Assembly: GCA_002049825.1 (NCBI GenBank)
Contig: MVCZ01000037.1
Coordinates: 1 to 9,108 of the forward strand
Direction: 5' to 3'
Length of the DNA stretch: 9,108 bases
DNA from: Candidatus Zhuqueibacterota bacterium 4484_188
GTDB taxonomy: Bacteria; Calditrichota; Calditrichia; RBG-13-44-9
Below the pieces are notes generated by a model that saw only the letters and a program-made list of their open reading frames with translations, was not told where the DNA came from and ran no database searches. The translations under genes and the position numbers were made by a program. This document shows positions 1-6,005 of the stretch, piece by piece. How positions within the stretch are numbered: position 1 is the stretch's first letter; the number at the start of each line of letters is the position of its first letter.

Positions 1-1068
1 AACAATTTCTACAACTTGTTCCGCAAATCCGCCCAATTGCAGGCAAAAGCGGTGGTGGTGGTCGATGCGGATTTACGCAGCATTACCCCGGAATGGATTC
101 GTGACTTAGGCAGTCCAATTTTAAAGGAGGGATTCGACTTCATCACACCGCTTTACTCGCGTAATGAATACGATGGCACGATTACCAACAATATCTGCTA
201 TCCGCTTATTTACGGTTTGCTCGGTAAAGACATTCGCCAACCCATTGGCGGAGATTTTGCCCTGTCGGGAAAATTGGGCAACCATTATCTTTCGCAGAAC
301 TGGCAGGAAACCACTCGGCAATACGGCGTAGATATTTTCATGACCCTGCACGCTATTACCGGCGGTTTTCAGATAGGACAGGTGGGATTGGGGGCGAAGA
401 TTCATAAACCCAGCGCTCCGAAATTAGGTCCCATGTTTACCCAGGTTATCGGCACCCTGTTCAACACTCTGCTGGATAACAAATGGCAATGGAACAGCCG
501 CTTATCAATCAGAAAATTACCGCTCTTTGGCAGAAATATCCTGGACGATCCGCAAAACATGAGCGTGGTCGGCACCCTGTTCAACACCCTGCTGGATAAC
601 AAATGGCAATGGAACAGCCGCTTATCAATCAGAAAACTACCGCTCTTTGGCAGAAATATCCTGGACGATCCGCAAAACCTGAGTGTGGATTATAAAAGCA
701 CCAAGAGCACCGCCATTAAGGAATTTACCCTGCACCGTAAAACACTACAGTCATCATTGACGCCGGAGATTTTCAGTAAGGTATCGGTGATGTTCGATTC
801 GGGAAAAATAAATATCGGCACCAACCTGTGGGCAAAAATCGTTTACGACCTGTTGTATAGCTATGAACAAAGTAGTCGTAATCCCGAACTGATCGAAGCC
901 ATGAAAGCGCTTTATTTCGGACGAGTAGTTTCTTTCATCAAAAGAACCCTCGAGTTAAATCATGTGCAATCCGAGGAAATGATTCGGGATATTTCTTCCG
1001 GATGCGCGGCTATTTGCTGCAGAAATATGTTGCAGCAATTCCGGCAAGCGTGTAGCAGTAATATTTAA
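1..1068 (+). CDS. Glycosyltransferase, glucosylglycerate/mannosylglycerate synthase-like, 5'-partial, with internal duplication
   Basis: The frame is open from base 1 (reading N-N-F-Y-N-L-F-R-K), so the true start lies upstream; the TTG at 16 is probably internal. The visible part resembles GT-A fold enzymes of the glucosyl-3-phosphoglycerate / glucosylglycerate / mannosylglycerate synthase group, which transfer a sugar from a nucleotide donor to (phospho)glycerate to make compatible solutes. Visible hallmarks are a DXD metal/nucleotide-sugar motif, D-A-D, at 64-72 after a run of valines; Y-D-G-T-I-T-N-N; Q-P-I-G-G-D-F at 238-258; and a late histidine in K-I-H-K-P (403-405). A helical C-terminal region follows (L-W-A-K-I-V-Y-D-L). 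A 40-codon segment is duplicated at 449-688. Near 988-992 the frame seems to slip: reading one base earlier from 990 gives Y-F-F-R-M-R-G-Y-L-L-Q-K-Y-V and a stop at 1055, a better family-like C-terminus than the cysteine-rich tail ending at 1068. Substrate is inferred from family only. Confidence 0.75.
   Translation, partial: NNFYNLFRKSAQLQAKAVVVVDADLRSITPEWIRDLGSPILKEGFDFITPLYSRNEYDGTITNNICYPLIYGLLGKDIRQPIGGDFALSGKLGNHYLSQNWQETTRQYGVDIFMTLHAITGGFQIGQVGLGAKIHKPSAPKLGPMFTQVIGTLFNTLLDNKWQWNSRLSIRKLPLFGRNILDDPQNMSVVGTLFNTLLDNKWQWNSRLSIRKLPLFGRNILDDPQNLSVDYKSTKSTAIKEFTLHRKTLQSSLTPEIFSKVSVMFDSGKINIGTNLWAKIVYDLLYSYEQSSRNPELIEAMKALYFGRVVSFIKRTLELNHVQSEEMIRDISSGCAAICCRNMLQQFRQACSSNI
449..688 (+). repeat. 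Two-copy in-frame tandem duplication, 2 x 120 bp
   Basis: Bases 449-568 and 569-688 are head-to-tail copies of exactly 120 bp (40 codons) with no spacer. By eye they differ at four sites: 468/588, 517/637, 559/679 and 564/684. Three differences are synonymous (Thr, Leu, Ser) and one is Met to Leu. The unit encodes a segment beginning G-T-L-F-N-T-L-L-D-N-K-W-Q-W and ending D-D-P-Q-N-(M/L)-S-V. It lies at the join between the catalytic domain and the helical C-terminal part. The length keeps the frame open, so the protein gains 40 residues. Confidence 0.95.
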
Positions 1069-1094
1069 TTTTCTGTTTTCGCACGTAAAAAAAC

Positions 1095-1119
1095 AAAGAT
1101 GGACTCTTAGTCTTTTTTT
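1095..1119 (+). terminator. Weak candidate terminator after the glycosyltransferase
   Basis: A short stem GACT (1102-1105), loop CTT, AGTC (1109-1112) is followed by seven T at 1113-1119. It is preceded by A-rich sequence (1087-1097) that can extend pairing with the T run through a bulge. It sits 27-40 bases after the glycosyltransferase stop. The A-rich left flank gives a T tract on the other strand too, so it could act in both directions. The stem is short, so the call is tentative. Confidence 0.4.
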
Positions 1120-1190
1120 ATTCCGAATTTTTAACCTTCGGGCAAAATCCGATATATAAAATTATGAAGACCCAAATTATTCCATCATTC

Positions 1191-1216
1191 CCTGCCTAAC
1201 TGCATCGGCAGGCAGG
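1191..1216. repeat. Inverted repeat CCTGCCT...AGGCAGG
   Basis: CCTGCCT at 1191-1197 is perfectly complementary to AGGCAGG at 1210-1216 across a 12-base loop. There is no T run behind it on either strand, so it is not a standard terminator. It looks like a dispersed intergenic palindrome, but no second copy was seen in this window. Confidence 0.6.
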
Positions 1217-1220
1217 CAAT

Positions 1221-1268
1221 ACTCCAACATTCCATTACTCCATTACTCAAATATACCAACACTCCATT
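1221..1268. repeat. Short degenerate direct repeats (CCATTACT / ACTCCATT type)
   Basis: The 8-mer CCATTACT occurs twice in direct tandem (1232-1239 and 1240-1247). Related ACTCCA or ACTCCATT words occur at 1221 and 1261-1268, and TCCATCATTCC begins at 1181. This is simple low-complexity repetition in a non-coding region. No function can be assigned. Confidence 0.55.
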
Positions 1269-1289
1269 CTCTCACCGCCCTCCAAAGAA

Positions 1290-1317
1290 GAAGCCCCGAA
1301 GAAATCTCCGGGGCTTC
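1290..1317 (-). terminator. Rho-independent terminator candidate of the pilus operon
   Basis: A perfect 9-bp GC-rich stem, GAAGCCCCG (1290-1298) with CGGGGCTTC (1309-1317), encloses a 10-base loop. Read on the minus strand it is followed by the T-rich tail TTCTTTG, but on the plus strand by no T run, so it serves the minus-strand operon. It starts about 40 bases after the inferred end (1358) of the last gene. The T tract is imperfect. Confidence 0.7.
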
Positions 1318-1357
1318 TGGAAGCAGAGGTAGGACTTTTTGGGGTGAGTGTGTTCGT

Positions 1358-1978
1358 CTATTGTTTGTTGCCCAAAATATCAACCGATTGGTAGCCGTTA
1401 CCGTTCGCCGGGGTAGTTACTTTTATATTAATATACACCAGGTGAAACTGAACTGAGTTAAGCCAGGTCCGCTCGCCTGGGTATCCTGGGTAGTGATATC
1501 CGTATCGCCGTACACATCGCCGTCGGTCGCCGAAACTTTGATTTTACTGTCCGCCACCAGCGGTCGACCCCAAACATCCTGCACCGTGTAGGTAAAATTC
1601 ACCGGAACATTTTGGTTGGTGTACGAAAACGATGTTGGCGATACCATGATCGGTGCGGTTTGGTCGGTTAACAAAACGCGCGCACGTGTCTTAATACTGT
1701 TTTCCTGCAACAAATCGCTGTAAGTCCAACCGGTAATGTGGGCAAAAGCGCTGTCCTGCGGCGATGGCGGCAAAGGAGCGGTGCTCATGAACCGCACCGT
1801 GGCGCGTCCCATTTCATCGGTCTGTGCGCTTCCATCCACAATACAGTAATCGCTGGAAAAATAAACTACGGTGCCGGGGGCAACCGGGTTGCTGTATTTG
1901 TCTCCCACAAAAGCGGTAATGTAGTCGATAATTCCCGAGAATTTAAGACCGGCTATGTTCAACCGATCGGCAGCCAGG
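1358..1978 (-). CDS. C-terminal part of the surface lipoprotein (frame-disrupted continuation)
   Basis: This is the continuation of the lipoprotein gene that begins at 2623, not an independent gene. The frame reads F-N-L-A-A-D-R-L-N-I-A-G-L-K-F from about 1983, so the Met at 1962 is internal. It encodes beta-rich Ig-like repeat sequence (V-P-V-N-F-T-Y-T-V-Q-D-V-W-G-R-P-L), with a pattern of changeable ligands and loops typical of bacterial Ig-like (Big) domains. A second slip near 1444-1447, at an AAA run (TTT on the minus strand), sends the raw frame to an early stop at 1423. Shifting one base gives H-L-V-Y-I-N-I-K-V-T-T-P-A-N-G and a natural stop at 1358-1360, just before the terminator hairpin. 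No ribosome binding site precedes it. Confidence 0.6.
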
Positions 1979-2623
1979 TTAAAGTGTATACACCAAACCT
2001 CCTTGTGTGGTCATGGTATCCGGGTCGACAAACTCACCGCCGCCGGGACCGTTCAACACACTGAATTCCACCAGTACCCGATGGTTCTTATCCACGGGGA
2101 CCCCGTTGGCATCGCGCACCACAAATCGCAACAGTGCCGTTTCGGGCAAGCCGGAGCCTAACACGTAAATGTGCTGCTCATGGGCACCAAACACTTCGAT
2201 ATGCGCCGCATCGCCGGAAACGCGCGAGGTATCCTGCCCGGTGGTGTCTGTTCCGGTGGTGTCGTTTACCATCTTTTGCAGGGTCAGGTCAGGAACCTGG
2301 ACGGTTTCTCCCTTTTTAACCGCCACGGTAGCCGAAGCCTGTATGTAACCCGCTTTGGTAGCCACCACCTTGAGGTTAGTGGCATTGTCCGAACTCAGTT
2401 CAACCTGCAATTGGTACACACCGCTGGTGTTGGAGGTCGCCTGGGAAAAATAATTTTCTACATTTACCAGCGCGCCTTCAATCGGCACTAACTGGTTATT
2501 TAACTCAATCCCGTAAACCGCGCCGGTCAGTGTCGCCAGATTTTTATTATTTCCGGTACTGTCCGAGCAGGTAAAAAACCAGGCAATGATAATCAGTAGA
2601 AACAGAAAAGAAACGGTTCTCAC
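1979..2623 (-). CDS. Surface lipoprotein with carboxypeptidase-regulatory-like and Ig-like domains, N-terminal part
   Basis: The start is GTG at 2623 behind a strong AAGGAGG, 16 nt after the pilT stop. Residues 1-18 are a hydrophobic signal with Cys at 19 (A-W-F-F-T-C), a relaxed lipobox, so the mature protein is probably lipid-anchored in the outer membrane. Residues about 31-118 look like a carboxypeptidase-regulatory-like beta-sandwich (L-T-G-A-V-Y-G, G-A-L-V-N-V, G-V-Y-Q-L, A-G-Y-I, then L-T-L-Q). A Thr/Asp/Gly-rich linker (about 120-135) leads to an Ig-like domain of the Big_1/invasin type (V-D-K-N-H-R-V-L-V-E-F, G-G-E-F-V-D-P). The raw frame stops at 1979, but sequence in the next frame continues the domain, so an indel near 1981-1986 (one extra base, or two missing) splits the gene. 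The whole protein would be about 420 residues. Its role is unknown; last place in a pilus operon suggests a surface accessory or adhesin. Confidence 0.7.
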   Translation of the reverse strand: MRTVSFLFLLIIIAWFFTCSDSTGNNKNLATLTGAVYGIELNNQLVPIEGALVNVENYFSQATSNTSGVYQLQVELSSDNATNLKVVATKAGYIQASATVAVKKGETVQVPDLTLQKMVNDTTGTDTTGQDTSRVSGDAAHIEVFGAHEQHIYVLGSGLPETALLRFVVRDANGVPVDKNHRVLVEFSVLNGPGGGEFVDPDTMTTQGGLVYTL

Positions 2624-2627
2624 AACC

Positions 2628-2634
2628 CCTCCTT
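2628..2634 (-). promoter_or_regulatory. Strong ribosome binding site deciding a GTG start
   Basis: AAGGAGG on the minus strand lies 4 nt before the GTG at 2623-2621. It supports the GTG start of the lipoprotein over any downstream ATG. Confidence 0.8.
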
Positions 2635-2639
2635 ACGAT

Positions 2640-3671
2640 TTACACAAAATCAGATAATTTAAGTGTCGGTGAAATCAAATTGTTTTTCTGCAATTTATCA
2701 AACGACCGTGCAAAGGTTTGCATTCCAATGTCGGCGCCGGTCTGAATGGCGGTGGGGATTTGATAGGATTTCCCCTCACGAATCAGGTTTTGCACCGCTG
2801 CATTTACGACCAGGATTTCCAGCAGCGCCACCCGGTCGTTTTTAAACGCCATAGGAACCAGCCGCTGCGCCAGGATTCCCACCAGCGTATTTGCCAGCAT
2901 CACCCGTATCTGCTGCTGCCGCTCTGCCGGAAACACATCCACAATCCGGTCGACCGAATCCGAGGCGGTGTTGGTGTGCAGGGTAGAGAGCACCAGGTGC
3001 CCGGTTTCGGCAGCGTGCAGCGCCAGGGTAATAGTTTGGATATCACGCATCTCGCCTACTAAAATCACATCAGGATCTTCCCGCAGGCAGTGTCGCAAAG
3101 CGCTCTCGAAACTGTGGGTGTGATTATCGATTTCCCGCTGATGAATCAAACAGTTTTTCGATTGATGAATATATTCAATCGGGTCCTCGATGGTAATAAT
3201 GTGGTTACGGCGCGTGATGTTGATCTCATGGATCATAGCCGCCAGCGTGGTCGATTTTCCGCTGCCGGTGGGCCCGGTTACCAGAACCAGTCCCTTCCGG
3301 TGTTCGGTGAAATTCTTGACTACCTTCGGCAGTATCAGTTCATCGATGGAACGAATATCCTCCGGGAAAATACGAAAGGCGCCGGCAATTCCGGTATTGT
3401 GCTCATAAATATTAATTCTGAAGCGGGCGGTGTTTTCAATGGAATGCGCCAGGTCAACTTCGTGAAACTCATTGAAACTGCGCCTCTGATCATCATTCAG
3501 AAAACGCATCAACTCTTCCCGCAAAATCTCGTTCTGAATCGGCGGCATGTCCACTTTCTTAAACTCACCCTTAATCCGCAACATGGGTTGTTTCCCGCTG
3601 CTGAAGTGCACATCCGAAGCGTTCTGGGTGACGGCAAACTTTAATATTTCACGTATTATATTCTTGGTCAT
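2640..3671 (-). CDS. pilT: Type IV pilus retraction ATPase PilT
   Basis: PilT is a cytoplasmic hexameric ATPase that powers pilus retraction and twitching. The 343-residue product matches the family's usual length. It shows the N-terminal A-S-D-V-H-F PAS-like start, Walker A G-P-T-G-S-G-K-S-T at 133-141, the Asp box I-T-I-E-D-P-I-E-Y (159-167), Walker B D-V-I-L-V-G-E-M-R-D at 201-210, the His box T-G-H-L-V-L-S-T-L-H-T-N at 223-234, and the C-terminal N-L-I-R-E-G-K...Q-I-P...G-M-Q-T-F region that separates PilT from the PilB extension ATPase. The start ATG at 3671 overlaps the pilQ stop as ATGA, indicating translational coupling; the longer in-frame upstream start at 3800 would lie inside pilQ and gives no family sequence. 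No pilB or pilC is present in the window, so extension machinery must be encoded elsewhere. Confidence 0.96.
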   Translation of the reverse strand: MTKNIIREILKFAVTQNASDVHFSSGKQPMLRIKGEFKKVDMPPIQNEILREELMRFLNDDQRRSFNEFHEVDLAHSIENTARFRINIYEHNTGIAGAFRIFPEDIRSIDELILPKVVKNFTEHRKGLVLVTGPTGSGKSTTLAAMIHEINITRRNHIITIEDPIEYIHQSKNCLIHQREIDNHTHSFESALRHCLREDPDVILVGEMRDIQTITLALHAAETGHLVLSTLHTNTASDSVDRIVDVFPAERQQQIRVMLANTLVGILAQRLVPMAFKNDRVALLEILVVNAAVQNLIREGKSYQIPTAIQTGADIGMQTFARSFDKLQKNNLISPTLKLSDFV

Positions 3672-4975
3672 TTGCGTTTCACTGTCCCGGTATTTTTCAC
3701 AATTTTCGGTGTAATAAATATCAGCAGGTCTGTTTTTTCTTTTTTCTTGGTGCTGTGGCGAAAAAGATAGCCCAACAACGGGATATCGCCTAACAGCCAC
3801 AGTTTTTCCACAACCTTGTTTTCAGTTTCTTTCAGCAAACCACCGATGGCGATGCTTTCACCTTCCCGGACACTCACCTGGGTGGTTATTTCGCGTTTGG
3901 AGGTAATCGGCTGGGGGAAATCGGATGAGCCGGTATACCCGATAATTTCTTCCAGGCGCGGATGGACAATAAGCGTAATGATGTTGTTTTCATTCACCCG
4001 CGGAATCACTTCCAGGTACATGCTCACCTGTTTTTCCTTGTAAGAAATCAAATCGCCGGAGATACCCCGGGAAACCTCCGGCACCGGGATCGATGTACCT
4101 ACATCGATAATTGCTTTCTTGTTGTTCAGGGTCAAAATTTTAGGATTCGAAATCAGTCGGCTGTTATTATCCTGTGCAAGCAGTTCCAGGCTGGCTTTCA
4201 GTTCATCAATCGTTAACACACCCAGGGTAAGCTGATCGCTAATCTCGGGAAACTGGTACCAGGCTGCCAGAATTTTTTGCTGCTGCTGTTGTCCGCCCTG
4301 AGATTTGGTAATCGGTGCGGTCACCTCGCCGCCCATCACCGAAGTCCCTATTTTTTTCGGCCAGTTGAATCCTACCCGCCGGTTGCTGCCCAGGAGTGTT
4401 TCCACTAATTTCACTTCAATCTGCAGTTGTTTGGGCTCAATATCCATTTCCGCCACGCTCTGTTCAATGGTTTGCACATTCTCCCAGACATCGGTTACCA
4501 CCAGAATATCGGATCGGCGCTTGAATTCATCCTGCTCTTTCTGTGACAATAATGCTTCAATTTTCCCTTTGGTAGACAGAAGTGGTTGCAGAGTGGATTT
4601 TAAGTCCATACCATCCAGGTATTTCAGCTTGATGATTTTGGTAACCTGCTCACCGTTTACCGTTTCGCCGAATGGTTTTACCAGTACGATATCATTCTGA
4701 ACCAGATAATGAAACCCGTGGGATTTCAATATCATATTCAGCGCGTCCCTCAGGGAAACATCGGACAATTGAACGGTAACCTTCCCCTTAACCCCGTCCC
4801 CGACTACCAGGTTCAGTTTATTCTGTGATGCTAAAATCCGCAAAACATTGGCAATAGATGTGTTTTGAAAATTTGTGCTGATTCTTTTATCGAGCTTATC
4901 CGCCAAATTATCCTGCGATATTCCCTGGGTGATAAATATCAGCACCAGGCAAACCACCGTCCAAAACTTTACCAT
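3668..4975 (-). CDS. pilQ: Type IV pilus secretin PilQ, short form
   Basis: PilQ multimerises in the outer membrane to form the gate through which the pilus passes. The 435-residue product begins with a signal peptide (V-C-L-V-L-I-F-I-T-Q-G-I-S, about residues 8-20). A secretin/TonB short N-terminal-type domain follows at about 32-100 (N-V-L-R-I-L-A-S...V-S-L-R-D-A-L-N), then an N-domain at about 112-178 (K-L-K-Y-L-D...I-L-V-V-T-D), and the secretin core at about 182-426 with E-G-E-S-I-A-I-G-G-L (371-380) and D-I-P-L-L-G-Y-L-F (397-405). It is shorter than proteobacterial PilQ (about 700 residues) and shows no AMIN domains before the N-domains. A run of five Gln (229-233) sits in a loop before the core. 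The RBS is AAAGGAG with 7-nt spacing; the gap to pilP is 17 nt. A T2SS GspD is a less likely alternative, given the pilMNOP and pilT context. Confidence 0.93.
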   Translation of the reverse strand: MVKFWTVVCLVLIFITQGISQDNLADKLDKRISTNFQNTSIANVLRILASQNKLNLVVGDGVKGKVTVQLSDVSLRDALNMILKSHGFHYLVQNDIVLVKPFGETVNGEQVTKIIKLKYLDGMDLKSTLQPLLSTKGKIEALLSQKEQDEFKRRSDILVVTDVWENVQTIEQSVAEMDIEPKQLQIEVKLVETLLGSNRRVGFNWPKKIGTSVMGGEVTAPITKSQGGQQQQQKILAAWYQFPEISDQLTLGVLTIDELKASLELLAQDNNSRLISNPKILTLNNKKAIIDVGTSIPVPEVSRGISGDLISYKEKQVSMYLEVIPRVNENNIITLIVHPRLEEIIGYTGSSDFPQPITSKREITTQVSVREGESIAIGGLLKETENKVVEKLWLLGDIPLLGYLFRHSTKKKEKTDLLIFITPKIVKNTGTVKRK

Positions 4976-4982
4976 ACCAGAG

Positions 4983-4989
4983 CTCCTTT
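4983..4989 (-). promoter_or_regulatory. Ribosome binding site of pilQ
   Basis: AAAGGAG lies 7 nt before the ATG at 4975-4973 in the 17-nt gap after the pilP stop. It confirms the pilQ start. Confidence 0.75.
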
Positions 4990-4992
4990 ACC

Positions 4993-5442
4993 TTATTTCA
5001 GCGACAGTACCTTGGAGACTACTCCATTCCCAAGGATGACATTCTGCTGGTTTATCTTCAACACCTTAAACCCGCCTACCACGTCTCCCACCGAGACAAT
5101 CCGGTTATTAATCATGGCTACGGAATTGTCACCGGCATAACTGATTGCCTTTAAAATGAGTGAAGTGCGGGAGCGCTTCCGCCGCTTTGTTTTCTTCTGC
5201 TGCACCGTTACAAAAAAAGGATCTGCCTTCCAACCTTTTTCATAAACCCGGACACTATTTGTTTGTTTTCTGGCATTTAGTTTTTCTTTCACCGGTTTTT
5301 TTACCAGAATTTCTTTTTTGCCTTTGCCCGAGTAAAATCCCATATAAGTATCCCAATTTTTAGCCACATCAAAAACAGCATAGGCGGCAATGATCAGCAG
5401 AACCACGAGTAATCTTTTTTGTCCCTTGGATAATTGCGACAT
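4993..5442 (-). CDS. pilP: PilP/GspC-like inner-membrane alignment protein
   Basis: This 149-residue protein has one N-terminal membrane segment (about residues 10-26) after a short basic cytoplasmic stretch. A Lys/Arg-rich linker follows (about 40-93), then a C-terminal homology-region-like beta domain (about 94-149: L-I-L-K-A-I-S-Y...A-M-I-N-N-R-I-V-S-V-G-D-V-V-G-G-F-K-V). Such domains bind the secretin N-domain in PilP and GspC. Classical PilP is a lipoprotein; here there is no lipobox and a membrane anchor takes its place, as in GspC. The motif K-A-D-P-F-F near 72-77 matches the D-P-F often seen before the domain. The start ATG at 5442 follows the purine-rich GGGGAGAGGG, which overlaps the pilO stop. 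The gap to pilO is 9 nt. The name is by position and domain, not by whole-length similarity. Confidence 0.72.
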   Translation of the reverse strand: MSQLSKGQKRLLVVLLIIAAYAVFDVAKNWDTYMGFYSGKGKKEILVKKPVKEKLNARKQTNSVRVYEKGWKADPFFVTVQQKKTKRRKRSRTSLILKAISYAGDNSVAMINNRIVSVGDVVGGFKVLKINQQNVILGNGVVSKVLSLK

Positions 5443-5451
5443 CCCTCTCCC

Positions 5452-5997
5452 CTATTTGTTCCAGGTATACAAAATGCAGGTTATATTGGCAGTTAATTCA
5501 TTGCTTTTGGGATTGAGCTTTTCGATGATTGCTTCCTGTTCTTTCAGATAAAAATCGAGTTTTTGCCAATATTCAATAAATTTACCGATATTCAGATAAC
5601 GTCCTTTCACGGTAACAACAATGGGAATCGGTTTAATGCGGTTGTTACCAGCCGCCTGGAAATACGACTCCAGAACCGGCGAAAAATCTTCGAACTCCAG
5701 GTCGAATTTTTCCGACACTTGCTGCAGGCGTTCCATTACCTGCGCCAGATTATCCCGGTCCACAATATGCGCTTTGATTTCTTCCAGTTCCGTTTTCGAT
5801 TCTGCCAATCTTTGATCAATTGCCCTCAGATCTCGCTGGGCAAACTGGGCATCTTTTAACTTTTCAGTTATTGTTTCAATCTGAGCTTTCACCTTCTCTT
5901 CTTCCATCTGAATGGGACGGTAGAGTACAAAATACCAAGCTGCTGTTATGACAAGAATCAAAAAGACAATAATAAAAAAAAATTTCAGTGCGCCCAT
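5452..5997 (-). CDS. pilO: Type IV pilus assembly protein PilO
   Basis: PilO pairs with PilN in the inner membrane and bridges to PilP. The 181-residue product has a single membrane helix at about residues 5-25, an Arg/Lys/Glu-rich coiled coil at about 30-95 (E-E-K-V-K-A-Q-I-E-T...E-S-K-T-E-L-E-E-I-K), and a ferredoxin-like periplasmic fold near 105-179 with the PilO-typical block I-P-I-V-V-T-V-K-G-R-Y-L-N-I-G-K-F-I-E-Y (124-143). The start at 5997 has AGGAG 5 nt upstream, overlapping the pilMN stop region. The gap to pilMN is 8 nt. Length and topology fit the family. Confidence 0.88.
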   Translation of the reverse strand: MGALKFFFIIVFLILVITAAWYFVLYRPIQMEEEKVKAQIETITEKLKDAQFAQRDLRAIDQRLAESKTELEEIKAHIVDRDNLAQVMERLQQVSEKFDLEFEDFSPVLESYFQAAGNNRIKPIPIVVTVKGRYLNIGKFIEYWQKLDFYLKEQEAIIEKLNPKSNELTANITCILYTWNK

Positions 5998-6005
5998 TTA
6001 TGCTC

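Larger units (their letters stand above)
1069..1357. other. Gene-free convergent intergenic region
   Basis: No plausible gene lies here. The plus-strand glycosyltransferase and the minus-strand pilus operon converge on it. It holds the weak terminator at 1095-1119, an AT-rich stretch, an inverted repeat at 1191-1216, a patch of short direct repeats (1221-1268) and the operon-side hairpin at 1290-1317. No tRNA or other RNA gene was recognised. Confidence 0.7.

Noticed and set aside
449..688. A CRISPR or phage-type repeat array
   Set aside because: There are only two copies, abutting and coding in frame, with no spacers or cas genes.
1423..1962. An independent gene starting at 1962
   Set aside because: No RBS is present, and the frame continues the Ig-like domain of the lipoprotein without a break once one indel is allowed.
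2640..3671. PilB (extension ATPase) instead of PilT
   Set aside because: No N-terminal PilB domain or Cys-rich zinc motif is present; length and the Q-I-P...G-M-Q-T-F region fit PilT.
3672..3800. An upstream in-frame extension of PilT from 3800
   Set aside because: It lies inside the 3' end of pilQ, gives no PilT-like sequence, and the ATG at 3671 matches the family start and overlaps pilQ as ATGA.
3962..4216. Antisense frames over pilQ and neighbours
   Set aside because: They overlap clearly supported genes, have no RBS and show no recognisable protein pattern.
3668..4975. Type II secretion GspD rather than PilQ
   Set aside because: The operon holds pilMN, pilO and pilT, and no other Gsp genes are seen in the window.
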